From an uncultured bacterium (lineage in GTDB: Bacteria; CAIJMQ01), in the NCBI GenBank assembly GCA_903821905.1, contig CAIJMQ010000119.1, positions 1 through 22,392 of the forward strand: 22,392 bases of DNA. The letters are read 5' to 3'. Numbering within the stretch: position 1 is the first letter of the stretch; each line of letters begins with the position of its first letter. The notes beneath the pieces were generated by a model. It was not told the origin of the DNA. It did not search any database and saw nothing but the letters and a program-made list of their open reading frames with translations. The translations under genes were made by a program, and so were the position numbers. Below are positions 1-7,506 of this stretch, one piece after another.

Positions 1-63
1 TAAAATAACCAAGCAACCCAGCAGAAATAATGTAATTGAAATAACATTTAACGTTCTCTTCAT
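1..63 (-). CDS. N-terminal fragment of a membrane or lipoprotein gene (partial)
   Basis: An ATG on the minus strand at 63 opens a frame that runs off the left edge after 21 codons and reads MKRTLNVISITLFLLGCLVI followed by L. A good ribosome-binding site (GGAGG, about 9 bases upstream) precedes it. The start has a positively charged N-terminus, a hydrophobic stretch and a LLGC tetrapeptide, which resembles a lipoprotein signal peptide, although Leu at position -2 of the lipobox is not ideal. It could instead be an uncleaved membrane anchor. It lies 35 bases downstream of the Nfu-type gene on the same strand and may be the next gene of the Fe-S operon. The function cannot be told from 21 residues. 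Confidence 0.55.
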   Translation of the reverse strand, partial: MKRTLNVISITLFLLGCLVIL

Positions 64-98
64 TTGGAAGCACCTCCACTAGAAATCCTATCGGCAAA

Positions 99-320
99 TT
101 AGACCGCTTCTACTTTTTTTACTTCCTTAACCTCTTCCTTTAAGACCCTCTCAATACCGGACTTTAAAGTCATTTGAGCCATGGGACATCCACCACAAGC
201 ACCGGTAAGCTTTACCTTTACAATACCATCTTTTGTAACACTAACTAATTCTACATCTCCGCCGTCTGCCTGTAGTGCCGGCCGTATTTTACTTAGAGCT
301 TTTTCCACTTTTTCTTTCAT
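99..320 (-). CDS. Nfu-type Fe-S carrier, NifU C-terminal domain protein
   Basis: A 73-residue protein consisting only of a NifU C-terminal (Nfu) domain. The QADGGDVELV block (residues 17-26) and the CGGCPMA motif with Cys42 and Cys45 are diagnostic; in this family a pair of CxxC motifs from two subunits binds a 4Fe-4S cluster for delivery to apo-proteins. The start ATG at 320 has GGAG about 8 bases upstream and sits inside the 3' end of the scaffold gene, so the two overlap by 32 bases and are probably translationally coupled. It lacks the A-type N-terminal domain of E. coli NfuA, so this is the short stand-alone form. It is cytoplasmic and the last complete gene of the minus-strand operon. 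Confidence 0.93.
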   Translation of the reverse strand: MKEKVEKALSKIRPALQADGGDVELVSVTKDGIVKVKLTGACGGCPMAQMTLKSGIERVLKEEVKEVKKVEAV

Positions 321-696
321 TTTTCATCTCCTTTTTTTTAAAATAATCATCGATTGCTGATTTGAGCGCTTCTTCTGCTAAAACGGAGCAATGCATTTTT
401 ATGGGGGGTAGTCCACCCAAGGCTTCGGCAACTGCTCTATTTGATACAGTTAATGCCTCATCTACGGTCTTGCCTTTCACAAGCTCTGTAACCATAGAAC
501 TGGTGGCTATTGCAGCTCCGCAGCCGAAAGTTTTGAATTTTGCATCAACGATAATATTATCTTTTACTTTGATGTATAGCTCCATTATATCACCACAGAC
601 AGGATTTCCCACATGCCCAACGCCATCGGGATCTTTCATTTCGCCTACATTCCTGGGATTCTTAAAATGCTCCATCACTTTTTCGCTATATTGCAT
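289..696 (-). CDS. IscU/NifU-type Fe-S cluster assembly scaffold
   Basis: A 135-residue scaffold on which 2Fe-2S clusters are built from iron and the persulfide sulfur of the cysteine desulfurase. The three ligand cysteines are visible: Cys34 in NPVCGD (with Asp36), Cys59 in FGCGAA, and Cys103 in MHCSVLA, preceded by the LPPIK stretch that in IscU binds the HscA chaperone. The N-terminus (YSEKVMEHFKNPRNVG) is typical of the family. The ATG at 696 has AAAGGGG just upstream. The basic tail after about residue 118 is where the Nfu gene overlaps. The matching NifS gene lies upstream in the same operon. No HscA/HscB or A-type carrier is seen in the window. Confidence 0.95.
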   Translation of the reverse strand: MQYSEKVMEHFKNPRNVGEMKDPDGVGHVGNPVCGDIMELYIKVKDNIIVDAKFKTFGCGAAIATSSMVTELVKGKTVDEALTVSNRAVAEALGGLPPIKMHCSVLAEEALKSAIDDYFKKKEMKNERKSGKSSK

Positions 697-771
697 AATA
701 TCACCCCTTTCAATCTGTTCTACTGTCCCCCTTGATTTCTTACGAAATCAGGATAGGGGGATACGTCCTTA
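697..771 (-). repeat. Intergenic hairpin between nadA and the IscU gene
   Basis: The 75-base gap contains a strong inverted repeat at 726-761. TCCCCCT (726-732) pairs with AGGGGGA (755-761), TGATTTC (733-739) pairs with GAAATCA (744-750), and GGAT (751-754) is left as a four-base bulge. In the transcribed (minus) strand the loop is GTAA, a GNRA-type tetraloop. No T-run follows it on the minus strand, so it does not look like an intrinsic terminator. It may be an mRNA processing or stability element, or a copy of a small palindromic repeat. Confidence 0.7.
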
Positions 772-1683
772 CTAATCTACTCTACTATATTGCAACATCT
801 TATCAATTGCTCTTTTCGCTTTCCGTCTTGTTTTTTCTTCAACCTTTACTTCATATTTCATTTCTTCCAGCGACCACAGCACTTTTTCCAAACTATTTTT
901 CTTCATGTTTTCACAAACCGCATGTTTGGACACGGGATAAAATTTTTTGTCTTTATTTTCTTTCTGTAATCTATAAATGATCCCTATTTCTGTGCCGATT
1001 ATCATTTCTTTGCTTTTTGTTTTTTGAGCATAATTACACATACCGGATGTTGATAAAACCTTGTCTGCCAGGGCAATTACATCCGGAGTACATTCGGGAT
1101 GCACTATTACTTCGGCTTCAAGGTGTTCTCTTTTTGCCTTCCCAACATCATCAGCCAAAATTTTGATATGGATAGGGCAGTATCCTTCCCAGAAAATGAT
1201 TTCTTTGCCAGTTTGGCTTGCAACATATTGCCCTAAATACTTATCCGGGATAAAGATAATTTTTTTTGTATCTAATGAATTAACTATCTTGACGGCATTT
1301 GCCGAAGTACAACAGACATCGCTTTCAGCTTTTACTTCTGCAGTTGTGTTCACATATGCAACAACAACAGCACCCGGATGTTCTCCTTTTAATTTCCGCA
1401 ACTTTTCAGCGTTAATCATGTTTGCCATAGGACACCCGGCAGTTATTTCCGGCACAAGCACAACTTTCTTAGGAGAAAGAATAGAAGCTGTCTCTGCCAT
1501 AAAATGTACACCACAAAACACGATAACTTCAGCATCGGTTTGCGCCGCCTTCTGACTTAAACCCAGAGAATCTCCCAAAAAATCAGCAATATCCTGGATT
1601 TCGGGTGGTTGATAATTATGGACCAATATTACAGCTTTTCTTCTTTCTTTAAGGTCTTTTATTTTTTTAACAATGCTATCCAT
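772..1683 (-). CDS. nadA: Quinolinate synthase A
   Basis: NadA condenses iminoaspartate with dihydroxyacetone phosphate to quinolinate, the first ring compound of de novo NAD synthesis, using an oxygen-sensitive 4Fe-4S cluster. Counting from an upstream TTG at 1698, the expected cluster ligands are Cys89 (AGCPMAN), Cys174 (GYCPIH) and Cys262 (VCENMKKNS). Other family blocks are HNYQPPEIQDIADFLGDS, CCTSANA, HPEC and IIGTEIG. About 303 residues is normal for the short archaeal/Thermotoga form. I chose the ATG at 1683, two bases after the upstream stop, because it matches the usual N-terminus; the in-frame TTG at 1698 has a better placed AGGAG and would add five residues. As a labile Fe-S enzyme it is a logical passenger of this operon. 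No nadB or nadC is in the window. Confidence 0.95.
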   Translation of the reverse strand: MDSIVKKIKDLKERRKAVILVHNYQPPEIQDIADFLGDSLGLSQKAAQTDAEVIVFCGVHFMAETASILSPKKVVLVPEITAGCPMANMINAEKLRKLKGEHPGAVVVAYVNTTAEVKAESDVCCTSANAVKIVNSLDTKKIIFIPDKYLGQYVASQTGKEIIFWEGYCPIHIKILADDVGKAKREHLEAEVIVHPECTPDVIALADKVLSTSGMCNYAQKTKSKEMIIGTEIGIIYRLQKENKDKKFYPVSKHAVCENMKKNSLEKVLWSLEEMKYEVKVEEKTRRKAKRAIDKMLQYSRVD

Positions 1684-1685
1684 TT

Positions 1686-2657
1686 TTATACCCTGCAATT
1701 TAACAACTCCTGCTCGCTTATTTTTTCGGCACTAATTATTTGCACATTTTCATCGGGAAGAATCTTTATGCTTATATTAACTTTCTCTCCCTTACAGTAA
1801 TAAGCAACTATCTTGGACGCAATTCCTGAGGTTACATTTTCCTTTTTCCCGCGACCGATTGCAACCGGGCCCTTTGATTCCGGTTCAAAAATTATATCCC
1901 CTTTCTTGGCAAGCCCTATTAATTTTAAGTTCTCCTCATGGTTTCTCCCAACTACTAATTTAAAAGAATTACTAACATTAAAATATCTTCCGGTTTTAAT
2001 TAAATTAACCGAATCAGTATCAAGCATGTGGGATTTAAGCAGATTCTTCACTTTCAAACTAAAACCAGGGTCCGTTAAAAGACAACCTCCTGCCGGAGCA
2101 CCATATCCTGAAATATTATATTTTTCTACTAGTTTAAACTGTCTTTTCCTTGAACGCCCCTCTATATTTAGAAGTTCGTCCCTTTTTATCCAGCACTCTT
2201 TTTCAGGAATTGTTGGATTCAACAACTTTGCAGAAAGAGGGCGAACAACCAGCCCCTCAATACCGCTTTCTTTCTCTATAAGCTCCATCGCTCTTTTGTA
2301 TTGGCTCATGGGACGTTGCCCCAACACTTCACCCGTAACAACAAAACTTGCTCCTAACTCTTCCATCAATTGATGTGCTTTTTTTAATTCTAATATTCTA
2401 CAATCTATGCACGGATTTAAGTTTTTACCATAACCATGCTTGGGAGATTCCAACATCTTGAAAAAATCTTCCGAAATATCAACTAATTTTAAATCAATGT
2501 TTAATTGTTCTGCCAATAATTTAACTCTTTCACTAATACCGTCTCCACTAAAAGGGGTCATAAAAGTAACACCGATAACCTCAACTCCCTGATTCAATAT
2601 AATCTTCGCAGCTAAAACGCTGTCCAGTCCGCCTGAAATTAAAGCTAATGCTTTCAT
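1686..2657 (-). CDS. PP-loop ATPase of the MnmA/ThiI type, probable tRNA thiolation enzyme
   Basis: A 323-residue protein with an N-terminal nucleotide-binding PP-loop, SGGLDS (residues 8-13), which adenylates its substrate in MnmA and ThiI. NPCIDCR (Cys83, Cys86) sits where MnmA has its NPCxxCN-like block, and a second cysteine follows in GAPAGGCLLTDP (Cys192). The C-terminal part, VVGRNHEENLKLIGLA (about 236-251), resembles the RNA-binding DUF814/NFACT-R segment found in related thiouridylase-like proteins. It ends two to three bases before nadA and overlaps the desulfurase gene by four bases, so persulfide sulfur from NifS is the likely donor. A tRNA 2- or 4-thiouridine product is inferred; the exact position cannot be told. 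It lacks the ThiI THUMP domain and the usual MnmA C-terminal barrel. Confidence 0.8.
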   Translation of the reverse strand: MKALALISGGLDSVLAAKIILNQGVEVIGVTFMTPFSGDGISERVKLLAEQLNIDLKLVDISEDFFKMLESPKHGYGKNLNPCIDCRILELKKAHQLMEELGASFVVTGEVLGQRPMSQYKRAMELIEKESGIEGLVVRPLSAKLLNPTIPEKECWIKRDELLNIEGRSRKRQFKLVEKYNISGYGAPAGGCLLTDPGFSLKVKNLLKSHMLDTDSVNLIKTGRYFNVSNSFKLVVGRNHEENLKLIGLAKKGDIIFEPESKGPVAIGRGKKENVTSGIASKIVAYYCKGEKVNISIKILPDENVQIISAEKISEQELLNCRV

Positions 2658-3820
2658 TTTCTACCTTTGTATAAGGGTGACATTGCCCGTAACCGAGAGA
2701 CAATCTCCGGTAAAACCTCCAATACATAACCAATGTCATCTTCCGTATTGTCTTTGCCTAAACTGAATCTTACCGAGCCCTGAGATGTCGCCGGGTCTAC
2801 CCCCATAGCACTCAACACGTGTGACGGTTCAAGAGAGCCTGATGTACAGGCGGAACCACTTGATACAGCAATTCCCTGTAGGTCTAAGTTTAAAATTATT
2901 GATTCACCTTCTACAAACTTGAAAGAAACATTTAAAGTATTGGAAAGCCTTTTTTCTGGATGTCCATTTAATTGAATAGAATCTATCTTTTGGTTTAAAC
3001 CGTCCCATAACTTATCCCTTAGATTTACTTCTTTTTTGTTTTCTTCCTCCATATCTTGAGAAGCAATCTCTATTGCTTTGCCTAATCCAACTATGCCGGG
3101 GACATTTTCTGTACCTGCTCTTCTATTCCTTTCATGGTGTCCGCCGAGAATTAAAGGTTCTATCTTGGTTCCCTTCCGAATATATAATGCACCAATTCCC
3201 TTTGGCCCATAAATCTTATGCCCTGACAAAGAAAGAAGGTCAACATTTAATTCATCCACATTAACTCCTAGCTTACCTACCGATTGAACTGCATCCGTAT
3301 GGAATATAATTCCTTTTTCTTTTGCTATGCTGCCAATTTCTCCAATTGGTTCGATGGTTCCCGTTTCATTGTTTGCATGTAGAATAGTAATGAGTATCGT
3401 CTCGCCTGTTATTGCTTTTTTTACATCATCAGGATTAACTGTCCCATATTTATCAACAGGAAGAAACGTAACCTTGAACCCTTTTCCTTCAAGATACTTG
3501 CAGGTATTTAAAACAGCGTGATGTTCAATTGACGAGGTTATGATATGTCTGCCTTTTTTCTCGTTTCTATAAGCTATGCCCTTGATGGCAAAATTATCAG
3601 CTTCTGTTCCGCCACTGGTAAAAACTATCTCCTCTATTTTAGCACCTATAAAGTTAGCGACTTTTTCTCTCGCTTCATCAACTACTTTTCGTGCTTCTTG
3701 TCCGAACTGATGTATACTTGAGGGATTGCCGTATACCTCATTATAATAGGGCAACATTGCCTTAACTACCTCGGGATGAGTAGGGGTAGTTGCATTATGG
3801 TCTAAATATATTTTCCTCAT
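2654..3820 (-). CDS. Cysteine desulfurase, NifS/IscS family
   Basis: A 388-residue PLP enzyme that removes sulfur from cysteine as an enzyme-bound persulfide, releasing alanine. The PLP lysine is Lys202 in LSGHKIYGP. The His of EHHAVL (His100/101) stacks on the cofactor, and the catalytic cysteine is Cys325 in SSGSACTSGSLEPSHVL. The Cys loop, with SG on both sides, is the long-loop group I type (NifS/IscS) rather than SufS. The N-terminus IYLDHNATTPTHPEV is canonical. It starts at 3820 with a four-base overlap on the HypE-like gene and ends with a four-base overlap on the thiolase gene, so it sits at the centre of the sulfur pathway of this operon, between cysteine synthase and the sulfur acceptors. 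Confidence 0.96.
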   Translation of the reverse strand: MRKIYLDHNATTPTHPEVVKAMLPYYNEVYGNPSSIHQFGQEARKVVDEAREKVANFIGAKIEEIVFTSGGTEADNFAIKGIAYRNEKKGRHIITSSIEHHAVLNTCKYLEGKGFKVTFLPVDKYGTVNPDDVKKAITGETILITILHANNETGTIEPIGEIGSIAKEKGIIFHTDAVQSVGKLGVNVDELNVDLLSLSGHKIYGPKGIGALYIRKGTKIEPLILGGHHERNRRAGTENVPGIVGLGKAIEIASQDMEEENKKEVNLRDKLWDGLNQKIDSIQLNGHPEKRLSNTLNVSFKFVEGESIILNLDLQGIAVSSGSACTSGSLEPSHVLSAMGVDPATSQGSVRFSLGKDNTEDDIGYVLEVLPEIVSRLRAMSPLYKGRK

Positions 3821-4875
3821 TTTTTCTCTCCCAACGCTTTATAAAAAGCTGCCCAAAAAGGGTCAACTCGGGGATGAACCAATTCTTTTTCCTTCCCGTT
3901 TTCCATTAGTTTAATACCCAATTTCTCGTCTACTACTTCACCCACAATAGAAGAATCAATGCCCTCTTTTTTAAGAAGATTTACCACTTCACTTGATTTA
4001 TGAGGACGGCAGGTAAGTAGTAGCGTGCCCTCACTAATAGAAGTATAAGGGTCTATCCCAAAATACTTGCAGATTTTAATTGCTTCTTCTTTTACAACAA
4101 TTTTCTCTTTCTCTATTCTCATTCCCACCTTACTTGCTTGAGCAATCTCATAAAGACCACCCCATATTCCACATTCAGTAGCATCATGTAGAGTTGTAAC
4201 GCCCTCTTCTCTCACGCCTACTTTCACCGTCGTTAAAGCGTCTTTTACAACTGACATGTCCCAGAAAATATCCTGAGCTTTCTTAAGAAAAACACTGCCG
4301 AATTCTTTCTCTAATACTTGAGGAAGGGCTGTGGCAAAGATACCAGCAGCTTCAATAGCAGGCCCTTTGGTCACAATAATGTGGTCTCCAACTTTTGCCA
4401 TAGTGGGGGTCACATATTTATCCTTATCGCCTACACTTATCACGGTAGCTCCTCCTACCATAGGATAATGACAACCCTCGTATCTGGCAGTATGTCCGCT
4501 TACAACAGATATCCCAAGGTTTTTACATTCTTTATGCATCTCGTTCCACATTAGCTCCAATTCACTCTTTGTAATCTCCATCGGCAAATTTAAATCAATG
4601 GCCATAAAAGTCGGCTTAAGGCCCGAACAGGCGGCATCAGAAGCCAATATGTTTATTGCAAACCAAGCAGAGCGTTCCCAACCATACTCCGGGACGATAA
4701 AAACAGGGTCGCAGGTTATAGCTACAACTTTATTGCCTATTTCTACAACACCAACATCCACTCCGTTCTGCGGCCCAACCAAAATATTCTTATTTTTTGC
4801 CCCTAAACGAGGATATATTAACTCCTGAAAAATTTCCGGTGAAATCTTACCTATCTCGGGTAATTCTTCTGGCAT
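3817..4875 (-). CDS. AIR synthase-related (HypE-like) protein
   Basis: A 352-residue protein of the PurM/HypE/SelD/ThiL superfamily of ATP-binding enzymes. Family features are the early loop LVGPQNGVDVGVVEIG (about 32-47), AITCDPVFIVPEYGWER (about 53-69), NILASDAACSG (about 75-85) and the later GDHIIVTKGPAIEAAG block. It resembles the 'AIR synthase related' HypE homologues common in archaea. It lacks the C-terminal PRI/VC peptide whose cysteine is carbamoylated in true HypE, ending instead PRVDPFWAAFYKALG, and no hydrogenase maturation genes lie nearby. GGAGGG lies about 9 bases before the ATG. Its place between cysteine synthase and cysteine desulfurase suggests a role in sulfur (or selenium) transfer, but the substrate is unknown. 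Confidence 0.8.
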   Translation of the reverse strand: MPEELPEIGKISPEIFQELIYPRLGAKNKNILVGPQNGVDVGVVEIGNKVVAITCDPVFIVPEYGWERSAWFAINILASDAACSGLKPTFMAIDLNLPMEITKSELELMWNEMHKECKNLGISVVSGHTARYEGCHYPMVGGATVISVGDKDKYVTPTMAKVGDHIIVTKGPAIEAAGIFATALPQVLEKEFGSVFLKKAQDIFWDMSVVKDALTTVKVGVREEGVTTLHDATECGIWGGLYEIAQASKVGMRIEKEKIVVKEEAIKICKYFGIDPYTSISEGTLLLTCRPHKSSEVVNLLKKEGIDSSIVGEVVDEKLGIKLMENGKEKELVHPRVDPFWAAFYKALGEKK

Positions 4876-4878
4876 CTC

Positions 4879-5808
4879 TTAACCCTCCTGAAATAGTTCT
4901 GTTGAAAGATATCTATCTCCTAAATCCGGCAAGATAACAACAATCAACTTGCCTTTATTTTCTTTTCTACTACCAACTTTCAATGCTGCGCATACGGCTG
5001 CACCTGACGAAATACCTACAAATATTCCTTCCTCTTTGGCAAGACGTCTGGTGGTTGTCATGGCTTCCTCATTAGTAACTTTTATAATTTCATCAATAAT
5101 ATTTTTGTTCAATACATCCGGAACAAAACCAGCTCCAATACCCTGAATTTTATGTGGACCAGGGTTACCACCCGATAGAACAGCAGAATCTGCAGGTTCT
5201 ACTGCTATTGCTTTAAAAGACGTCTTTTTTTTCTTTATTATTTCAGCAATACCTGTAATAGTTCCTCCGGTTCCTACTCCTGCAACAACAATGTCAACTT
5301 TACCATCTGTATCCTTCCAAATTTCTAAAGCTGTAGTCTTACGATGTATTCCAGGATTGGCAGGATTCTTAAACTGCTGTGGCATAAAAGCTTTTTTATT
5401 TTTCTTAACCATTTCTTCTGCTTTTTTAATTGCTCCACTCATGCCTTCGCTACTGGGAGTAAGAACAATCTCGGCTCCCAATGCTTTAAGCATATTCTTT
5501 CGCTCAATACTCATGGTCTCCGGCATAGTCAGAATTAACTTATATCCTTTAACTGCGCAAACAAATGCCAATGCAATACCGGTATTACCTGAAGTTGGTT
5601 CTACAACAATAGAATCTTTGTTCAATAAACCTTGACTCTCTGCCGCCTTAATCATACTTAAACCAATACGGTCTTTTATGCTTCCACACGGGTTAAAAAA
5701 TTCCAGTTTACCAACAATCTTTGCATTTATATCTTTTGCTATTTTATTTAATCTGACCAAGGGCGTATTACCAACCAACTCGGTTATATTATTAGCAATT
5801 TTCTCCAT
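4879..5808 (-). CDS. cysK: Cysteine synthase (O-acetylserine sulfhydrylase)
   Basis: A PLP enzyme that makes cysteine from O-acetylserine and sulfide. The lysine that holds PLP is in [12 protein letters not shown] (Lys45 from the chosen start). The substrate loop [10 protein letters not shown] and the phosphate-binding [10 protein letters not shown] are both intact, and the PLP-ring serine lies in the C-terminal [11 protein letters not shown] block. The length of 309 residues is typical. I chose the ATG at 5808 because AGGAAGGAG lies at ideal spacing before it; the in-frame ATG at 5832 falls inside a hairpin and adds eight non-conserved residues. It supplies the substrate for the desulfurase two genes downstream. 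No serine acetyltransferase (cysE) is seen in the window. A cystathionine beta-synthase-like role is possible but less likely. Confidence 0.94.
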   Translation of the reverse strand: MEKIANNITELVGNTPLVRLNKIAKDINAKIVGKLEFFNPCGSIKDRIGLSMIKAAESQGLLNKDSIVVEPTSGNTGIALAFVCAVKGYKLILTMPETMSIERKNMLKALGAEIVLTPSSEGMSGAIKKAEEMVKKNKKAFMPQQFKNPANPGIHRKTTALEIWKDTDGKVDIVVAGVGTGGTITGIAEIIKKKKTSFKAIAVEPADSAVLSGGNPGPHKIQGIGAGFVPDVLNKNIIDEIIKVTNEEAMTTTRRLAKEEGIFVGISSGAAVCAALKVGSRKENKGKLIVVILPDLGDRYLSTELFQEG

Positions 5809-5822
5809 TTCATTCTCCTTCC

Positions 5823-5866
5823 TCTCCGACATTACGTCGGAGATAATCGGAACGTAGCTCCGATTA
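5823..5866 (-). repeat. Tandem intergenic hairpins between the Rrf2 gene and cysK
   Basis: Two adjacent perfect inverted repeats fill the gap. The first has TCTCCGAC (5823-5830) pairing with GTCGGAGA (5836-5843) around five bases. The second has TAATCGGA (5844-5851) pairing with TCCGATTA (5859-5866) around seven bases. In the mRNA the second one begins exactly at the stop codon of the regulator gene, and the first one ends just before the cysK ribosome-binding site. Both share a TCCGA core. There is no T-run after either, so transcription read-through is expected. They could separate the stability of the regulator mRNA from the rest of the operon, or be palindromic repeat copies. Confidence 0.75.
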
Positions 5867-6313
5867 AATATGATACATTGCTTTAGATTCTTTCCCCTTA
5901 ATTTTATCTTTCTGCATCTTTACCATATCTTCTAAAGTTATTGAATCCAGGACATCAAACATTGCTTTTTTTAGTTTCCCCCAGATATCATAAGTAACGC
6001 AAATAGGCATCCTTTTACATAATTTCGGATTATCTATACAACCTACTGGAGATATAGAACCTTCAACCGCTTGAATTATTTGACTAAGTTTTACATCACA
6101 TGGTTCTCTTGCCAAACTAAACCCACCATTTCTACCTTGGGCACTTGTTATTAAACCATTTGACACCAAAATTCTCATTATATTTTCCAGATATCTTTCT
6201 GAAATGTCTTGTCTTTTAGCTATGTCCCTTAACAAGACAGCTTGCTCGTCATTATGTAACGCTAAATCTAACATGGCCCTTGTTCCGTAACGCCCTCTCG
6301 TAGAAAGTTTCAT
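5864..6313 (-). CDS. Rrf2-family Fe-S sensing regulator, IscR-like
   Basis: A 149-residue transcription factor with the Rrf2 winged helix at the N-terminus ([17 protein letters not shown], then [19 protein letters not shown] as the recognition region, and [10 protein letters not shown] as the wing). Three cysteines, Cys92, Cys99 and Cys105 ([15 protein letters not shown]), match the cluster ligands of IscR in order and approximate spacing, so it probably binds a 2Fe-2S cluster. It is the first gene of the sulfur/Fe-S operon and is divergent from gap. An inverted repeat over its own -10 box (6335-6364) is a candidate operator. By analogy it would repress the operon when clusters are plentiful. 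A CymR-type cysteine regulator is the alternative given the adjacent cysK, but CymR lacks these cysteines. Confidence 0.9.
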   Translation of the reverse strand: MKLSTRGRYGTRAMLDLALHNDEQAVLLRDIAKRQDISERYLENIMRILVSNGLITSAQGRNGGFSLAREPCDVKLSQIIQAVEGSISPVGCIDNPKLCKRMPICVTYDIWGKLKKAMFDVLDSITLEDMVKMQKDKIKGKESKAMYHI

Positions 6314-6334
6314 GGTTTTATTTATTAAACAACC

Positions 6335-6364
6335 TTATTATCATCGTTTTAGTGATGATTATAA
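6335..6364. promoter_or_regulatory. Candidate Rrf2/IscR operator
   Basis: An imperfect palindrome in which TTATTATCATC (6335-6345) mirrors GATGATTATAA (6354-6364) with one mismatch per arm, around eight central bases. It covers the -10 box and the presumed transcription start of the minus-strand Rrf2 operon. Its length and position fit a dimeric Rrf2 repressor site. That the Rrf2 protein encoded next to it binds here is an inference. Confidence 0.6.
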
Positions 6365-6385
6365 TATATCTTAATTTTTTGTCAA
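6358..6385 (-). promoter_or_regulatory. Sigma70-type promoter of the Fe-S operon
   Basis: On the minus strand, TTGACA (6385-6380) and TATAAT (6363-6358) are separated by 16 bases, both matching consensus exactly. The start codon of the Rrf2 gene lies about 45 bases downstream of the -10 box. The -35 box is 16 bases from the -35 box of the divergent gap promoter. Confidence 0.85.
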
Positions 6386-6401
6386 GTATAAATATTATAA
6401 G

Positions 6402-6430
6402 TTGACAGATTGGAAACTGATTTTTATAAT
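6402..6430 (+). promoter_or_regulatory. Consensus sigma70-type promoter of gap-pgk
   Basis: TTGACA at 6402-6407 and TATAAT at 6425-6430 are separated by 17 bases, a perfect housekeeping promoter. Transcription should begin near 6437, giving a leader of about 44 bases with AAAGGAGG just ahead of the gap start codon. Confidence 0.9.
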
Positions 6431-6480
6431 ATGCCCTAAATTATTATCAAAAAGCTTAAAACAAAGGAGGTTATAGAAAT

Positions 6481-7482
6481 ATGTCTATCAAAGTAGCAAT
6501 AAATGGATTCGGGAGAATCGGGAGAAATGTTTTAAGGGCAGGTTACAAAAATCCGGATATTGAATGGGTGGCAATCAATGATTTAACCGACGCTAAAACG
6601 CTTGCTCATCTTCTTAAATATGATTCGACATTCGGCATAATGCCCGCCGATGTTAAAGCAGACGGCAATTCTATAGTAGTTGACGGGAAGAAAATTCAGA
6701 TTTTATCCGAGAAAGACCCCGCAGTATTACCGTGGAAGAAATTGAATGTTGATTTAGTTATTGAATCGACTGGTAAATTTACAAACAAAGAAGGCGCTAC
6801 CAAGCACATTACAGCCGGCGCCAAGAAAGTTCTAATTTCCGCTCCAGCAAAAGATGCTATTGATGCAACAATAGTAATGGGAGTAAATCATAAAACGTAT
6901 GACAAAAATAAACATCATATAGTTTCGAATGCTTCCTGCACAACAAACTGTTTAGCTCCTGTCGCAAAAGTTCTGCAAGATAAGTTTGTTATCAAAAGAG
7001 GGCTTATGACAACCATTCATTCTTACACGAATGACCAGGTTATTCTGGATTTCCCGCATAAAGACCTAAGGCGCGCAAGAGCAGCAGCTTTAAGCATCAT
7101 ACCCACTTCAACCGGCGCAGCCAAAGCACTCGGGTTAGTAATTCCTGAACTTTCCGGCAAAATGAACGGACTGTCTTTAAGAGTTCCTACGCCGAACGTT
7201 TCAGTTGTTGATTTGGTGTGCGATGTGGAGAAAGAAGCAACGGTCGAAACGGTAAACGCTGCTTTCAAAGAAGCCGCAAAAGGTGCTTTAAAAGGCATAC
7301 TTCAATACTGTGATGAACCTTTGGTTTCACGAGATTTTTATGCAAATCCAAATTCTGCCATATTGGACGCTGGCTCGACTTACGTAATAGATAAAACAAT
7401 GGTTAAGGTCATTGCTTGGTACGATAACGAATGGGCGTATTCCGTAAGAATGCTTGATTTGGCAAAACTTATGCTCAAATAA
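6481..7482 (+). CDS. gap: Glyceraldehyde-3-phosphate dehydrogenase, type I
   Basis: This enzyme oxidises glyceraldehyde-3-phosphate with NAD and phosphate to 1,3-bisphosphoglycerate in glycolysis. The Rossmann start is [17 protein letters not shown], and the catalytic cysteine is Cys153 in [12 protein letters not shown] with the partner His180 ([10 protein letters not shown]). The [20 protein letters not shown] segment binds the phosphates, and [11 protein letters not shown] closes the protein. 333 residues is the normal length. The Asn-Asp pair at the end of the second strand (AINDLTD) suggests NAD preference. An AAAGGAGG site precedes the ATG. pgk follows 24 bases later, the classic order, so both are expected in one transcript from the consensus promoter upstream. 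Confidence 0.97.
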   Translation: MSIKVAINGFGRIGRNVLRAGYKNPDIEWVAINDLTDAKTLAHLLKYDSTFGIMPADVKADGNSIVVDGKKIQILSEKDPAVLPWKKLNVDLVIESTGKFTNKEGATKHITAGAKKVLISAPAKDAIDATIVMGVNHKTYDKNKHHIVSNASCTTNCLAPVAKVLQDKFVIKRGLMTTIHSYTNDQVILDFPHKDLRRARAAALSIIPTSTGAAKALGLVIPELSGKMNGLSLRVPTPNVSVVDLVCDVEKEATVETVNAAFKEAAKGALKGILQYCDEPLVSRDFYANPNSAILDAGSTYVIDKTMVKVIAWYDNEWAYSVRMLDLAKLMLK

Positions 7483-7506
7483 AAAATCAAAAGGGGTAAA
7501 CAAGCG

